This document shows positions 22,725-30,981 of a stretch of 64,000 nt of DNA, one piece after another; position 1 is the stretch's first letter, and each line of letters begins with the position of its first letter. The position numbers and the translations under genes are program-made. Source of the DNA: UBA3792 sp045114775 (GTDB taxonomy: Bacteria > Bacillota > Clostridia > Christensenellales > CAG-138); the NCBI GenBank assembly GCA_045114775.1, contig JBGULC010000042.1, positions 92,579-156,578 on the forward strand, given 5' to 3'. The notes below the pieces were generated by a model, which made no database searches, was not told the DNA's origin, and saw only the letters and a list, made by a program, of their open reading frames with translations.

Positions 22725-25070
22725 ATGACGCTGAAAGAATTGAAGACCGGGCAGACGGCGGTCGTGGAAACGGTCGGCGGCGAAGGCGCGTTACGGCAGC
22801 ATTTTCTGGATATGGGTGTGATCCCCGGCGCGGAGATGACGCTTGTGAAGCTTGCGCCGATGGGCGATCCGATGGAGTTCCGTATCCACGGCTACGAGCT
22901 GACGCTGCGCGTTGCGGACGCCGAGAGGATCGGCGTGAAGCTGATGGAAGCCGCGCATGCCGTGTCGGAAAAGAAACCGCTGCGCGTGCGCGAGCATCCG
23001 GGCCTCGGCGAAACGGGCCGGTTCCACATCAAGGAAACGGAAACGCCCTTGAAAAAGGGCACGAAGCTGACCTTTGCGCTCGCGGGGAACCAGAACTGCG
23101 GCAAGACGACGCTGTTCAATCAGCTCACCGGCTCGAACCAGCACGTCGGCAACTTCCCGGGCGTGACCGTCGACCGCAAGGGGGGCGAGATCCGCAACAA
23201 TCCGAATACCGAGATCACGGACCTGCCGGGCATCTATTCGCTGTCGCCGTACTCTGACGAGGAGCGCGTGTCCCGTGAGTTCATTCTCAACGAAAAGCCC
23301 ACGGGCGTCATCAACATCGTCGACGCGACGAACATCGAGCGCAACCTCTACCTCACGATGCAGCTCATGGAGCTGGACGTGCCGATGGTCCTTGCGCTGA
23401 ACATGATGGATGAGGTGCGCGGCAACGGCGGCTCGATCCGCATCAACGACATGGAATCGCTTCTGGGCATCCCGGTCATTCCGATCTCGGCGTCCAAGAA
23501 CGAGGGCGTCGACGAGCTCGTCAGCCACGCGCTGCACGTCGCGCAGTATCAGGAAAAGCCGACCCGCACCGATTTCTGCGACAAGGACGCGCACGGCGGC
23601 GCGGTGCATCGGTGCCTGCACGGCATCATGCATCTCATCGAGGACCACGCGGCGGACGCGGGCATTCCGCTGCGCTTTGCGGCAAGCAAGCTCGTCGAGG
23701 GCGACCCGTATGTGACCGAAGCGCTGAAGCTTTCCGAGAACGAACGCGACATGGTCGAGCACATCATCACGCAGATGGAGGAGGAGCGCGGGCTGGATCG
23801 CGCTGCCGCCATTGCGGACATGCGGTTTTCGTTCATCAAAAAGCTCTGCGACGCGGCGGTCGTCAAGCCCAAAGAGAGCAAGGAGCATAAACGGAGCGAG
23901 CGCATCGACCGGGTGCTCACCGGCAAATGGTCGGCGATCCCGGTGTTCATCGGCATCATGGGCCTCGTGTTTTTCCTGACCTTCCACGTGATCGGAAAGG
24001 GACTGCAGGATCTCCTTGCCATGGGCATCGACGCGCTGACCAAGCTGGTCGACGGCGCGCTGACCGCATGGAACGTCAGCCCGGTCCTGCATTCGCTGAT
24101 CATCAAAGGCGTCTTTACGGGCGTAGGGAGCGTGCTGAGCTTCCTTCCGATCATCATCGTGCTGTTCTTCTTCCTGTCGCTTTTAGAGGATTCCGGCTAC
24201 ATGGCGCGCGTTGCGTTCGTCATGGATAAGCTGCTCCGAAAGATCGGTCTTTCCGGTCGCAGCATCGTGCCGATGCTGATCGGCTTCGGCTGCACCGTGC
24301 CGGGCGTCATGGCAAGCCGCACGCTGCCGAGCGCGCGCGACCGCAAGCTCACGATCCTTCTGACCCCGTTCATGAGCTGTTCGGCAAAGCTGCCGATCTA
24401 CGCGTTCTTTTCCGCGGCGTTCTTTCCGAACTATGCCGCGCTCGTGATGGTCGGGCTCTATGTACTCGGCATCCTCGTCGGCATTCTGTTCGCGCTCGTT
24501 TCCAAGGGTACGCTCTTTCGTGGCGAGGCGGTCCCGTTCGTCATGGAGCTGCCGAACTACCGTCTGCCGGGCGCGAAGAACGTTCTCCGGCTTCTCTGGG
24601 ACAAGGCGAAGGATTTCCTGTCCCGCGCGTTCACCGTCATTCTGATCGCGACGATCGTGATCTGGTTCCTCGAGACCTTCGATTTCCGTCTCAACATCGT
24701 CACGAATCAGCACGATTCGATCCTCGCCGTCGTTGCGGGGTTCATCGCGCCGATCTTTAAGCCTTTGGGCTTCGGCGACTGGCGCATGTCGACCGCGCTC
24801 ATCGCAGGCTTCATGGCCAAGGAGAGCGTGGTCGCCACGGTCAACGTGCTGTTCGGTTCAGAGGCGGCTGTGTGCGGAAGCTTGACGCCGCTTGCCGCGC
24901 TGTCGTTTTTGACGTTCTGCCTCTTGTACACGCCGTGCGTGGCGGCGATCGCCTCGATCCGCCGTGAACTCGGCCGCGGCTGGGCGGCGCTCGTCGTGCT
25001 GTTCCAATGCGCCGTCGCCTGGGCAACGTCGTTCCTCGTACACTTCATCGGCGGAGGGTTCCGCCTGTGA
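22725..25070 (+). CDS. feoB: FeoA-FeoB fusion ferrous iron transporter
   Basis: Inner-membrane ferrous iron uptake protein. Residues 1-75 are a FeoA domain (SH3-like: MTLKELKTGQTAVVE, DMGVIPGAEM). The FeoB GTPase follows with the G1 loop GNQNCGKTT at 121-129, the G2 region GNFPGVTVDRKGG and the G3 motif DLPGIYSLSP. The membrane core has two Gate regions including IGFGCTVPGVMASRT and FMSCSAKLPIYAFF. 781 aa. The start at 22725 (GGAGG 10 bases upstream) was chosen over upstream in-frame starts because FeoA begins here and the promoter lies at 22657-22685. It overlaps the small Cys-rich gene by a GTGA junction. Confidence 0.95.
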   Translation: MTLKELKTGQTAVVETVGGEGALRQHFLDMGVIPGAEMTLVKLAPMGDPMEFRIHGYELTLRVADAERIGVKLMEAAHAVSEKKPLRVREHPGLGETGRFHIKETETPLKKGTKLTFALAGNQNCGKTTLFNQLTGSNQHVGNFPGVTVDRKGGEIRNNPNTEITDLPGIYSLSPYSDEERVSREFILNEKPTGVINIVDATNIERNLYLTMQLMELDVPMVLALNMMDEVRGNGGSIRINDMESLLGIPVIPISASKNEGVDELVSHALHVAQYQEKPTRTDFCDKDAHGGAVHRCLHGIMHLIEDHAADAGIPLRFAASKLVEGDPYVTEALKLSENERDMVEHIITQMEEERGLDRAAAIADMRFSFIKKLCDAAVVKPKESKEHKRSERIDRVLTGKWSAIPVFIGIMGLVFFLTFHVIGKGLQDLLAMGIDALTKLVDGALTAWNVSPVLHSLIIKGVFTGVGSVLSFLPIIIVLFFFLSLLEDSGYMARVAFVMDKLLRKIGLSGRSIVPMLIGFGCTVPGVMASRTLPSARDRKLTILLTPFMSCSAKLPIYAFFSAAFFPNYAALVMVGLYVLGILVGILFALVSKGTLFRGEAVPFVMELPNYRLPGAKNVLRLLWDKAKDFLSRAFTVILIATIVIWFLETFDFRLNIVTNQHDSILAVVAGFIAPIFKPLGFGDWRMSTALIAGFMAKESVVATVNVLFGSEAAVCGSLTPLAALSFLTFCLLYTPCVAAIASIRRELGRGWAALVVLFQCAVAWATSFLVHFIGGGFRL

Positions 25071-25228
25071 AGCCGGTCGATTGGGCCGTCCTTGCGGCCG
25101 TGCTGCTTGCCGCAGGCGCCGCGGTGTTCTTTGCGATACGCCGTAAACGGCGCGGCAAGGGCTGTTCCTGCGGCTGCGATTCGTGCGCGCAAAGCGGCTG
25201 CTGCGCGAAAAAAGGGGCTGACAAATAA
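25067..25228 (+). CDS. FeoB-associated Cys-rich membrane protein
   Basis: A 53-aa protein with one membrane segment (WAVLAAVLLAAGAAVFFAI), a basic stretch (RRKRRGK) and a Cys-rich tail (CSCGCDSCAQSGCC). This matches the small FeoB-associated family found next to feoB in Clostridia; a role in metal handling at the cytosolic mouth of FeoB is inferred. It uses a GTG start at 25067 that overlaps the feoB stop (GTGA), with GGAGGG nine bases upstream. Confidence 0.85.
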   Translation: MKPVDWAVLAAVLLAAGAAVFFAIRRKRRGKGCSCGCDSCAQSGCCAKKGADK

Positions 25229-25246
25229 AGGAAGCCGTGTTATACT
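25218..25246 (+). promoter_or_regulatory. cdsA promoter
   Basis: CTGACA (25218-25223) and TATACT (25241-25246) have 17-base spacing, overlapping the end of the upstream gene. An ATG at 25254 follows the -10 box by seven bases and is in frame with cdsA, so a leaderless longer form is also possible. Confidence 0.6.
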
Positions 25247-25283
25247 GTCCGTAATGCGGATAGAATTTCGGAAAGGGAGAGGT

Positions 25284-26108
25284 ATGGGCATGAAAAAGAA
25301 AAGCGGAACGCTCGTTCGTGTGATCACCGGGCTTTCTTTGCTTGCCGTTTTCGTTCCGTGCATGCTGATCGGACCGGAAACGCGCCTGTGCTTCTTTTAT
25401 GCCGTGATCTGGTTCACCTCGCGCGAGATGTCCGACGCCCTCAACCAAATGGGCTTTATGACCTCGCCGTGGATCGCGCGCGTGCTTGCGCTCGTGCTGT
25501 GCGTACTGTTCCGGTTCCGGGACGAGACCGCGTTCCATATCTCGGCAATCTGTATTGTGATCATGCTCGGGCTTACTTGCGCGTTGTTCAAACGAAACAC
25601 GATGCGCGACGTGCTTGGCTCCTGCATCGTCTGTCTGTATCCGACCGCATTTATGCTTGGCTATTGCTATCTCTCCGTACAGCCGGACGCTATGTTCTGG
25701 CCGGTCCTGTTGATCACGCTGTTTGCCGCCGCGGGCTGCGATATCTTCGCATATTTCTGCGGCCGCGCATTCGGCAGACACAAGCTTTGCCCTGCGATCA
25801 GCCCGCACAAGACGGTCGAAGGCGCAGTCTTCGGCACGGTGCTCGGCACGGCGCTCGGTCTCGTACCGTGGCTGATCCTCCGGGGGGTTGCGCCGATCCC
25901 CTGGTATGTCTATCTGACTGCATCTTTCTTCTGCACGGTCGCCGGGCAGTTCGGGGATCTCTGCGCTTCCATGATCAAGCGGCAGGCGGGCATCAAGGAC
26001 TTTTCCGATCTGCTGCCGGGGCACGGCGGCTTCATCGACCGCATCGACAGCTTCTGCTTCGCCGCGCCGGTCGTGTTCTTTGTTTTGATTCTGTTTCACG
26101 CGCTGTAA
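25284..26108 (+). CDS. cdsA: Phosphatidate cytidylyltransferase
   Basis: Integral membrane enzyme that makes CDP-diacylglycerol from phosphatidate and CTP. The C-terminal signature is present: DLCASMIKRQAGIKDFSDLL followed by PGHGGFIDRID. About eight membrane segments. The start is uncertain: ATG 25284 and 25290 have GGGAG upstream (MKKKSGTLVRV would be a typical start), while an in-frame ATG at 25254 lies seven bases after the -10 box and would add ten residues from a leaderless mRNA. About 274 aa. uppS, usually beside cdsA, is not here. Confidence 0.9.
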   Translation: MGMKKKSGTLVRVITGLSLLAVFVPCMLIGPETRLCFFYAVIWFTSREMSDALNQMGFMTSPWIARVLALVLCVLFRFRDETAFHISAICIVIMLGLTCALFKRNTMRDVLGSCIVCLYPTAFMLGYCYLSVQPDAMFWPVLLITLFAAAGCDIFAYFCGRAFGRHKLCPAISPHKTVEGAVFGTVLGTALGLVPWLILRGVAPIPWYVYLTASFFCTVAGQFGDLCASMIKRQAGIKDFSDLLPGHGGFIDRIDSFCFAAPVVFFVLILFHAL

Positions 26109-26121
26109 GCGTTGTCAGACG

Positions 26122-26143
26122 GCTCCCGGACGGGAGCTTTTTT
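26122..26143 (+). terminator. Rho-independent terminator after cdsA
   Basis: GCTCCC (26122-26127) pairs with GGGAGC (26132-26137) with a GGAC loop, followed by six T. It lies 13 bases after the stop codon. Confidence 0.85.
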
Positions 26144-26238
26144 GTTTTTTGGCGGATCGGCGCAAGATCGTACGAAGAAGCATAGAAACACACGGTATAT
26201 GCGTATACTGCAGCAAAAGCTTTTCGGGGGTACGGAAA

Positions 26239-27267
26239 ATGAAACGCATTGCTCTGTGGACAGGCGTCGGGCTCATGGCGGCGGCAGCCGTCGCTGCGCT
26301 GCTTCTGTTCACCTGTGTGTTCGGCAATCACATCTATCGCGCGGCGACCTGTACGGAGCCGGAAACCTGTACGCGCTGCGGAAAAACCCGCGGCGAGCCG
26401 CTCGGGCATGACGAATCCGTCGCGGCGTGCGAAGCGCCTGCGGTCTGCCGCCGCTGCGGCGCGGTTCTTTCCTCACCGCTCGGGCACGATTTTCTGCCCG
26501 CCGATTGCGAGCATCCACAGACCTGCGCGCGCTGCGGGATCACGCGCGGGGAACCGCTCGGGCACGTATTTGTGCCTGCAGCCTGCACGGCGCCGGAACG
26601 ATGCACCCGCTGCGGAATCACCCGCGGCGAACCTTTGGGACACGACATGACCGCGCCGACCTTCCAGACCCCCGCGACATGTACGCGCTGCGGGCTGAAG
26701 GACGGCGAAGCGCTGTCGCCGGCGCTGCTCGGAAAAGCGCTGAACGAGCTTGCGGTCGGCGTTCCCGTGCCGTATACGACCGCGGGGTACGAGGATCATG
26801 ACGTCGACGTGACCGGCACGGTCGAGATCGCGGACTATACCGTGACGGCGGGGGACGACGACTTCCCGCCGCGCGCGGGCTATGAATGGCATATCGCGAC
26901 GGTGCGGCTCGTGTTCGAAGGCGACGATGCAAAGAGTAACGGCGCGCAGAGCGCCTGGACCTACGGCGACTGGTATCTTTGCGACAACGCGATGACCGCC
27001 GCGGACGACGACGGGCTTCGCGCGTTCGTCGCCGATTGGTACGGCACGCGGGTGACGTGCTGGCAGAAAACGGGTCCCGCCATCGAATCCGACTGGTACG
27101 ACCGCGCGCTGCGCTTCACTTGGCGGGAGGGCGTTCTGGTGCCGGAGGGTTACAACGGCGTGCTGCTGATCTTTTGCAATTACCGGCTTTTGAAGGATGC
27201 GCCGGGCCCGTACCTTCCCGCGAGCGCAGCGCTCGACGAGACGGCGCCCGTCTTCCGGATGAAATAA
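26239..27267 (+). CDS. Membrane-anchored protein with repeated CxxCG...LGH units
   Basis: Unrecognised 342-aa protein. After an N-terminal membrane segment (about 5-25) come four repeats of about 25 residues, each with a Cys, then CxRCG, then PLGH (TCTRCGKTRGEPLGH; VCRRCGAVLSSPLGH; TCARCGITRGEPLGH; RCTRCGITRGEPLGH), and a fifth incomplete one (TCTRCGLKDGEAL). Each unit has three Cys and one His, enough for a small metal site. The C-terminal 170 residues form a separate beta-rich domain with Trp/Tyr (WTYGDWYLCDN, ESDWYDRALRF), DUF4352-like in feel only. The start at 26239 is chosen for the signal-anchor. A terminator follows. Confidence 0.6.
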   Translation: MKRIALWTGVGLMAAAAVAALLLFTCVFGNHIYRAATCTEPETCTRCGKTRGEPLGHDESVAACEAPAVCRRCGAVLSSPLGHDFLPADCEHPQTCARCGITRGEPLGHVFVPAACTAPERCTRCGITRGEPLGHDMTAPTFQTPATCTRCGLKDGEALSPALLGKALNELAVGVPVPYTTAGYEDHDVDVTGTVEIADYTVTAGDDDFPPRAGYEWHIATVRLVFEGDDAKSNGAQSAWTYGDWYLCDNAMTAADDDGLRAFVADWYGTRVTCWQKTGPAIESDWYDRALRFTWREGVLVPEGYNGVLLIFCNYRLLKDAPGPYLPASAALDETAPVFRMK

Positions 27268-27270
27268 AAT

Positions 27271-27294
27271 AAGCGGCTGAAAAGCCGCTTTTTT
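27271..27294 (+). terminator. Terminator after the CxxCG-repeat gene
   Basis: AAGCGGCT-GAAA-AGCCGCTT followed by T-run (27271-27294). The reverse strand also has a T-rich run, so it may also end the convergent minus-strand gene at 27307. Confidence 0.88.
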
Positions 27295-27306
27295 GCCGAT
27301 GGGAGG

Positions 27307-27906
27307 TTACGGGGCGATCGCGGTGCGACAGAAATCCAGCCCCGCGTTGACCGCGTTGACGACCGCCTTCGAGGTTACGGTTGCGCCGGAGATCGCGTCG
27401 ACACTGTTTTTATCCGATCCGTTCAGAATAAAAGCGTCGACGCTGCGGTCTGTGAATTGATCCCGGAACGCCGGCTCGTTTGCCAAAGACCCCTTGCCGG
27501 GCGTTTCGTTCAGCTCGAGGAAGACGATCCCGGCGGTCGTGCCGTCCGGTCGGATGCCTAGCGCAAGCGTAAGCGGGGGATTGTGGGCGTTCCGGTTTTC
27601 GAGAACGATCACAAAGCCCAGCGGTTCCTTCGCCGCGTCGTACAGCGCCTCCGCGCGGAGGATCCGGGTGCTGCCGAATTCGCCGTCGCCGTAGTAGTCT
27701 TCCTGCGGATCGACGGTTTCGATCGCTTCAAAGGACGCGGCTTCCGGGAACAGCGCAAGGTCCCCGTCGGGAAGCGTCGCCGTTGGTTCCGCGCGCACTT
27801 CGTTCCTCCGATGACGCCTTGCACAGCCCGTGCCTGCCGCAAGCAGCAGAAGGATGAGGAACAGCGCGGCAGCGCGCACAAGGATTGGATGATGCAATCG
27901 CTTCAT
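27307..27906 (-). CDS. FMN-binding (RnfG-like) lipoprotein
   Basis: Exported flavoprotein. The signal peptide with lipobox (about residues 22-28, Cys28 in GTGC) is followed by one FMN-binding domain. The covalent flavin site S-G-A-T is in AISGATVTSKAVVNAV, with Thr at about 176 as the residue flavinylated by ApbE-type enzymes in this family. 199 aa. AAGGAGAACGCT precedes the ATG. It resembles RnfG/NqrC but has a lipid anchor and no rnf genes around it, so it more likely serves an extracellular electron transfer or stand-alone redox role (inference). Confidence 0.82.
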   Translation of the reverse strand: MKRLHHPILVRAAALFLILLLLAAGTGCARRHRRNEVRAEPTATLPDGDLALFPEAASFEAIETVDPQEDYYGDGEFGSTRILRAEALYDAAKEPLGFVIVLENRNAHNPPLTLALGIRPDGTTAGIVFLELNETPGKGSLANEPAFRDQFTDRSVDAFILNGSDKNSVDAISGATVTSKAVVNAVNAGLDFCRTAIAP

Positions 27907-27980
27907 AGCGTTCTCCTTTTCATTGCTTTCATGCAACAAGACCGATGAGCAATGCGTTTGGTTTTATCCGGCGCGTTTAT

Positions 27981-28012
27981 TTATGCGTCTTTTCCCGCGC
28001 GCGCTTGTGCGC
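27981..28012. repeat. 32-bp direct repeat, copy 1
   Basis: TTATGCGTCTTTTCCCGCGC followed by GCGCTTGTGCGC. It matches 28621-28652 at 31 of 32 positions, in the same orientation and 640 bases apart. This copy forms the stop codon and last codons of the six-helix protein gene. Confidence 0.9.
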
Positions 28013-28592
28013 CGAAGTGCAGCCCCAGGAGCAGGCTTGCGACTGCGAGAGGGATTGATTTCAGAATACCAAAGATAAGCACAAGGATAAGCGATTCGCC
28101 CGCATAGCTGATGGTTCCGAGGTACTCCATCTGCGCAGACGAAGACGCCGAGAGCAGAAACGGGATCACGGGCAGCAGGATCGCCGAAACGATCAGCATC
28201 CACATGGAGCGGCGATCGTGCAGAAACAATCCGATACAGATCAGCACCGTGACAAGGACCGCGGCGCACAAGAAAAGGACCGTGCTTGCGGACGTGATCG
28301 GGATCAGCGTATACCCGTAGGAAGCGTTGATGGAACCGAGTTCAACCGCGATCACCGACGCGGCATAGACGACCGCCGCAACGCCGGCTGCGCGGAATCC
28401 GCGTGCGAGGAGCATGACGCCGATGAATGCGGTCAGGATGCTTTGTCCGAAGCCGATCCAATAACCGGCGTCGACCTTGTGGTCGATCTTCATGAGCGCG
28501 AAAAAGGACGGAAATAATGCCCATACTCTGATCACGGCAAGGACGATCAGCAGGATACCGGCAATGATGCGAAGCGCTTTTCGTTCTTCCAT
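27981..28592 (-). CDS. Six-helix membrane protein, unknown function, flanked by 32-bp repeats
   Basis: Unrecognised 203-aa protein with about six membrane segments (starts MEERKALRIIAGILLIVLAV) and no catalytic motif seen. The last ten residues are encoded by a 32-bp sequence that is nearly identical to the last codons of the adjacent uvrB, read in another frame. The ATG at 28592 lies 24 bases from the uvrB stop, with GGGAGG upstream, so it is probably cotranscribed with uvrB. The repeat suggests the gene arrived between uvrB and its old downstream sequence. Confidence 0.6.
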   Translation of the reverse strand: MEERKALRIIAGILLIVLAVIRVWALFPSFFALMKIDHKVDAGYWIGFGQSILTAFIGVMLLARGFRAAGVAAVVYAASVIAVELGSINASYGYTLIPITSASTVLFLCAAVLVTVLICIGLFLHDRRSMWMLIVSAILLPVIPFLLSASSSAQMEYLGTISYAGESLILVLIFGILKSIPLAVASLLLGLHFGAQARAGKDA

Positions 28593-28616
28593 AAAAATGC
28601 CTCCCTGAAAACGGTT

Positions 28617-30641
28617 TCACTTATGCGTCTTTTCCCGCGCGCGTTTGTGCGCGCCGATCTGACCGGGTTTAAGCTCGCTCTTTTTCTGCACCTTTTCGCC
28701 CTTCAGGGCAAGGATCGCGTCGCGAAGCTTTGCCGCGGTCTCGAATTCAAGCTCGCGTGCCGCCTGCTGCATCTGCTCGGTCAGCACGGCGATGCGCTCC
28801 TTCTTCTGCCATTCGGTAAGACTTTCCGGCGGCGCGTCCTCGTGCCGCGAGATGACCAGCGTGTCGTAGACCTTCTTCTGAATGGTTTTCGGCACGATGC
28901 CGTGCTCCTTGTTGTACGCCATCTGTTTTTCGCGGCGGCGGGCGGTCTCGTCCATCGCGCGGCGCATCGAGTCCGTGATGCTGTCGGCGTAGAGGATGAC
29001 GCGTCCCTCGGCGTTTCGCGCGGCTCTGCCGATCGTCTGAATGAGGCTCGTTTCGGATCGCAAAAAGCCCTCCTTGTCGGCGTCGAGGATCGCGACGAGG
29101 CCCACTTCGGGAAGGTCGAGCCCTTCGCGCAAGAGGTTGATGCCGACGAGCGCGTCGAATTCGCCGAGTCTCAGATCGCGGATGATCTCCATGCGATCGA
29201 GCGTGTCGATGTCGCTGTGCATATAGCGCACGCGCACGCCCATGCGGTCGAGGTATTCCGTGAGGTCCTCCGCCATGCGCTTGGTGAGCGTCGTGATGAG
29301 CGTTCGGAACCCCTTTTCCGCCTGCATGCGGACCTCGGAGAGGAGATCGTCGATCTGTCCCTTGACGGGGCGCACGGTGACCTCGGGATCGACGAGTCCG
29401 GTCGGGCGGATGATCTGCTCGGCGACGACCGACGCGCGGTTCAGTTCAAACCGTGCGGGCGTTGCGGACACGCAGACGAGCTGCGGCACGCGCGCCATGA
29501 ATTCGTCGAAGGTCAGCGGGCGGTTGTCCCTTGCGCTCGGAAGCCGGAAGCCGTATTCGACGAGCGCATCCTTTCTGGCGCGGTCGCCGCGAAACATCCC
29601 CCCGACCTGCGGGAGCGTGACGTGGCTTTCGTCGACGAACATCAGAAAATCCTCGGGGAAATAGTCGATCAGCGTAAACGGCGGTTCGCCGGGCTTTCTG
29701 CCGTCAAAGTAGCGCGAATAATTTTCGATGCCGCTGCAGAACCCGATCTCCTGCATCATCTCGATGTCGTGCAGCACGCGCGAGCGGATGCGCTCGGCTT
29801 CAAGCGGACGGTTCGTGTCGAGGAACATCTTTTCCTGCACCTCCATATCCGCTTCGATCTCGCGAAGCGCCTGCTGCATTTTTTCCTGCCCGGTGGCGTA
29901 GTGCGAGGCGGGGAAGATCGCAACGTGGCTGCGGCGGGAGATCACCTCGCCGGAGAGCACGTTGATCTCGGAAATGCGCTCGATCTCGTCGCCGAAGAAG
30001 GAGATGCGCAGCGCCTTGTCGGTCCAGTTGACGGGGTAGATGTCGAGCGTGTCCCCGTGCGAACGGAACGTCCCGCGTGAAAAGTCCATGTCGTTGCGTT
30101 GATACTGGTTTTCGATGAGCCGCTTCATGACGTCGCGGCGGTCGATCTCCATGCCCTCACGAAGCGAGATGGAGAGCTTCAGGTATTCCTTCGGATCGCC
30201 CAGACCGTAGATGCACGAGACCGACGCGACGATGATGACGTCGTTCCGCTCGTTCAGGGCGCAGGTTGCGGAGTGGCGCAGCTTGTCGATCTCGTCGTTG
30301 ACGTCGATCGTCTTTTCGATGTAGGTGTCGGATGCGGGCAGATACGCTTCGGGCTGATAGTAGTCGTAGTACGACACAAAGAACTCGACCGCGGAGTCCG
30401 GAAACAGCTCCTTGAACTCGGAGCAGAGCTGCGCGGCGAGCGTTTTGTTATGGGCAAGCACGAGCGTGGGCTTTTGCACACGCTCGATGACCTTTGCCAT
30501 GGTATAGGTTTTTCCGCTTCCCGTAACGCCCAAGAGAACGGACAGGGGATTGCCGGCTTCGATGCTTTTTGCGAGCGTTTCGATCGCCTGCGGCTGATCG
30601 CCCTGCGGCTCGTAGGGGGAAACGACCTTGAATTCGCCCAT
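28617..30641 (-). CDS. uvrB: Excinuclease ABC subunit B
   Basis: DNA damage verification helicase of nucleotide excision repair, acting with UvrA and UvrC. Walker A is GVTGSGKT at about 39-46, the beta-hairpin region has YYDYYQPEAYLP, Walker B region DESHVT, motif VI QTIGRAARN, and a C-terminal UVR domain (LTEQMQQAARELEFETAAKLRD). 674 aa is typical. The ATG shares one base with the stop of the Dabb gene (TGATG). uvrA and uvrC are not in the window. Confidence 0.97.
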   Translation of the reverse strand: MGEFKVVSPYEPQGDQPQAIETLAKSIEAGNPLSVLLGVTGSGKTYTMAKVIERVQKPTLVLAHNKTLAAQLCSEFKELFPDSAVEFFVSYYDYYQPEAYLPASDTYIEKTIDVNDEIDKLRHSATCALNERNDVIIVASVSCIYGLGDPKEYLKLSISLREGMEIDRRDVMKRLIENQYQRNDMDFSRGTFRSHGDTLDIYPVNWTDKALRISFFGDEIERISEINVLSGEVISRRSHVAIFPASHYATGQEKMQQALREIEADMEVQEKMFLDTNRPLEAERIRSRVLHDIEMMQEIGFCSGIENYSRYFDGRKPGEPPFTLIDYFPEDFLMFVDESHVTLPQVGGMFRGDRARKDALVEYGFRLPSARDNRPLTFDEFMARVPQLVCVSATPARFELNRASVVAEQIIRPTGLVDPEVTVRPVKGQIDDLLSEVRMQAEKGFRTLITTLTKRMAEDLTEYLDRMGVRVRYMHSDIDTLDRMEIIRDLRLGEFDALVGINLLREGLDLPEVGLVAILDADKEGFLRSETSLIQTIGRAARNAEGRVILYADSITDSMRRAMDETARRREKQMAYNKEHGIVPKTIQKKVYDTLVISRHEDAPPESLTEWQKKERIAVLTEQMQQAARELEFETAAKLRDAILALKGEKVQKKSELKPGQIGAHKRAREKTHK
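28621..28652. repeat. 32-bp direct repeat, copy 2
   Basis: Same unit as 27981-28012 with one change (C to T at position 24). This copy encodes the final residues of UvrB (RAREKTHK) on the minus strand and is probably the original. Confidence 0.9.
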
Positions 30642-30925
30642 CAGTACTCGAAATCGACCGTCTTACTATCCAGCCGATGCGCGTGAATGTAGACGCGGGC
30701 TTTTGCGTGGTCCGGGTTCTTATCGTAGATTTCAAGATCCTCTTTGGATTTGAAATCGACCAGAAGCGCCATGTCGTAGCTTCTGCCGGAATGCAGAAAG
30801 TCCTCGCCGATCTGCATGTGCACGATCTCGGGGATCTTATCGACGAGCGCGTAAAGCGACTCGCGCACGATCGGAACGTTGACTTTGGGGTCTTCAAACT
30901 TGAACAGAACGATGTGCTTGATCAT
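30641..30925 (-). CDS. Dabb-domain (stress-responsive alpha/beta-barrel) protein
   Basis: Small dimeric ferredoxin-like-fold protein of the Dabb family. Its 94 residues begin MIKHIVLFKFEDPKV and contain HMQIGEDFLHSGRSYDMALL and the C-terminal DHAKARVYIHAHRLDSKTVDF. The exact substrate is unknown; Dabb proteins include stress proteins and small enzymes. AGGAGG lies nine bases before the ATG. It overlaps the uvrB start by one base, so the two are translationally coupled. Confidence 0.85.
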   Translation of the reverse strand: MIKHIVLFKFEDPKVNVPIVRESLYALVDKIPEIVHMQIGEDFLHSGRSYDMALLVDFKSKEDLEIYDKNPDHAKARVYIHAHRLDSKTVDFEY

Positions 30926-30981
30926 GGGGTATTCCTCCTTTTATGTTCCTGCGTCTCTCAGGCATGCGAGCGGAGAGGGCT

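Noticed and set aside
22791..24092. 433-codon minus-strand frame opposite feoB
   Set aside because: Mirror of the FeoB frame; no start signal.
25358..26185. 275-codon plus frame overlapping cdsA
   Set aside because: Another frame of cdsA with no start signal; cdsA motifs are in the other frame.
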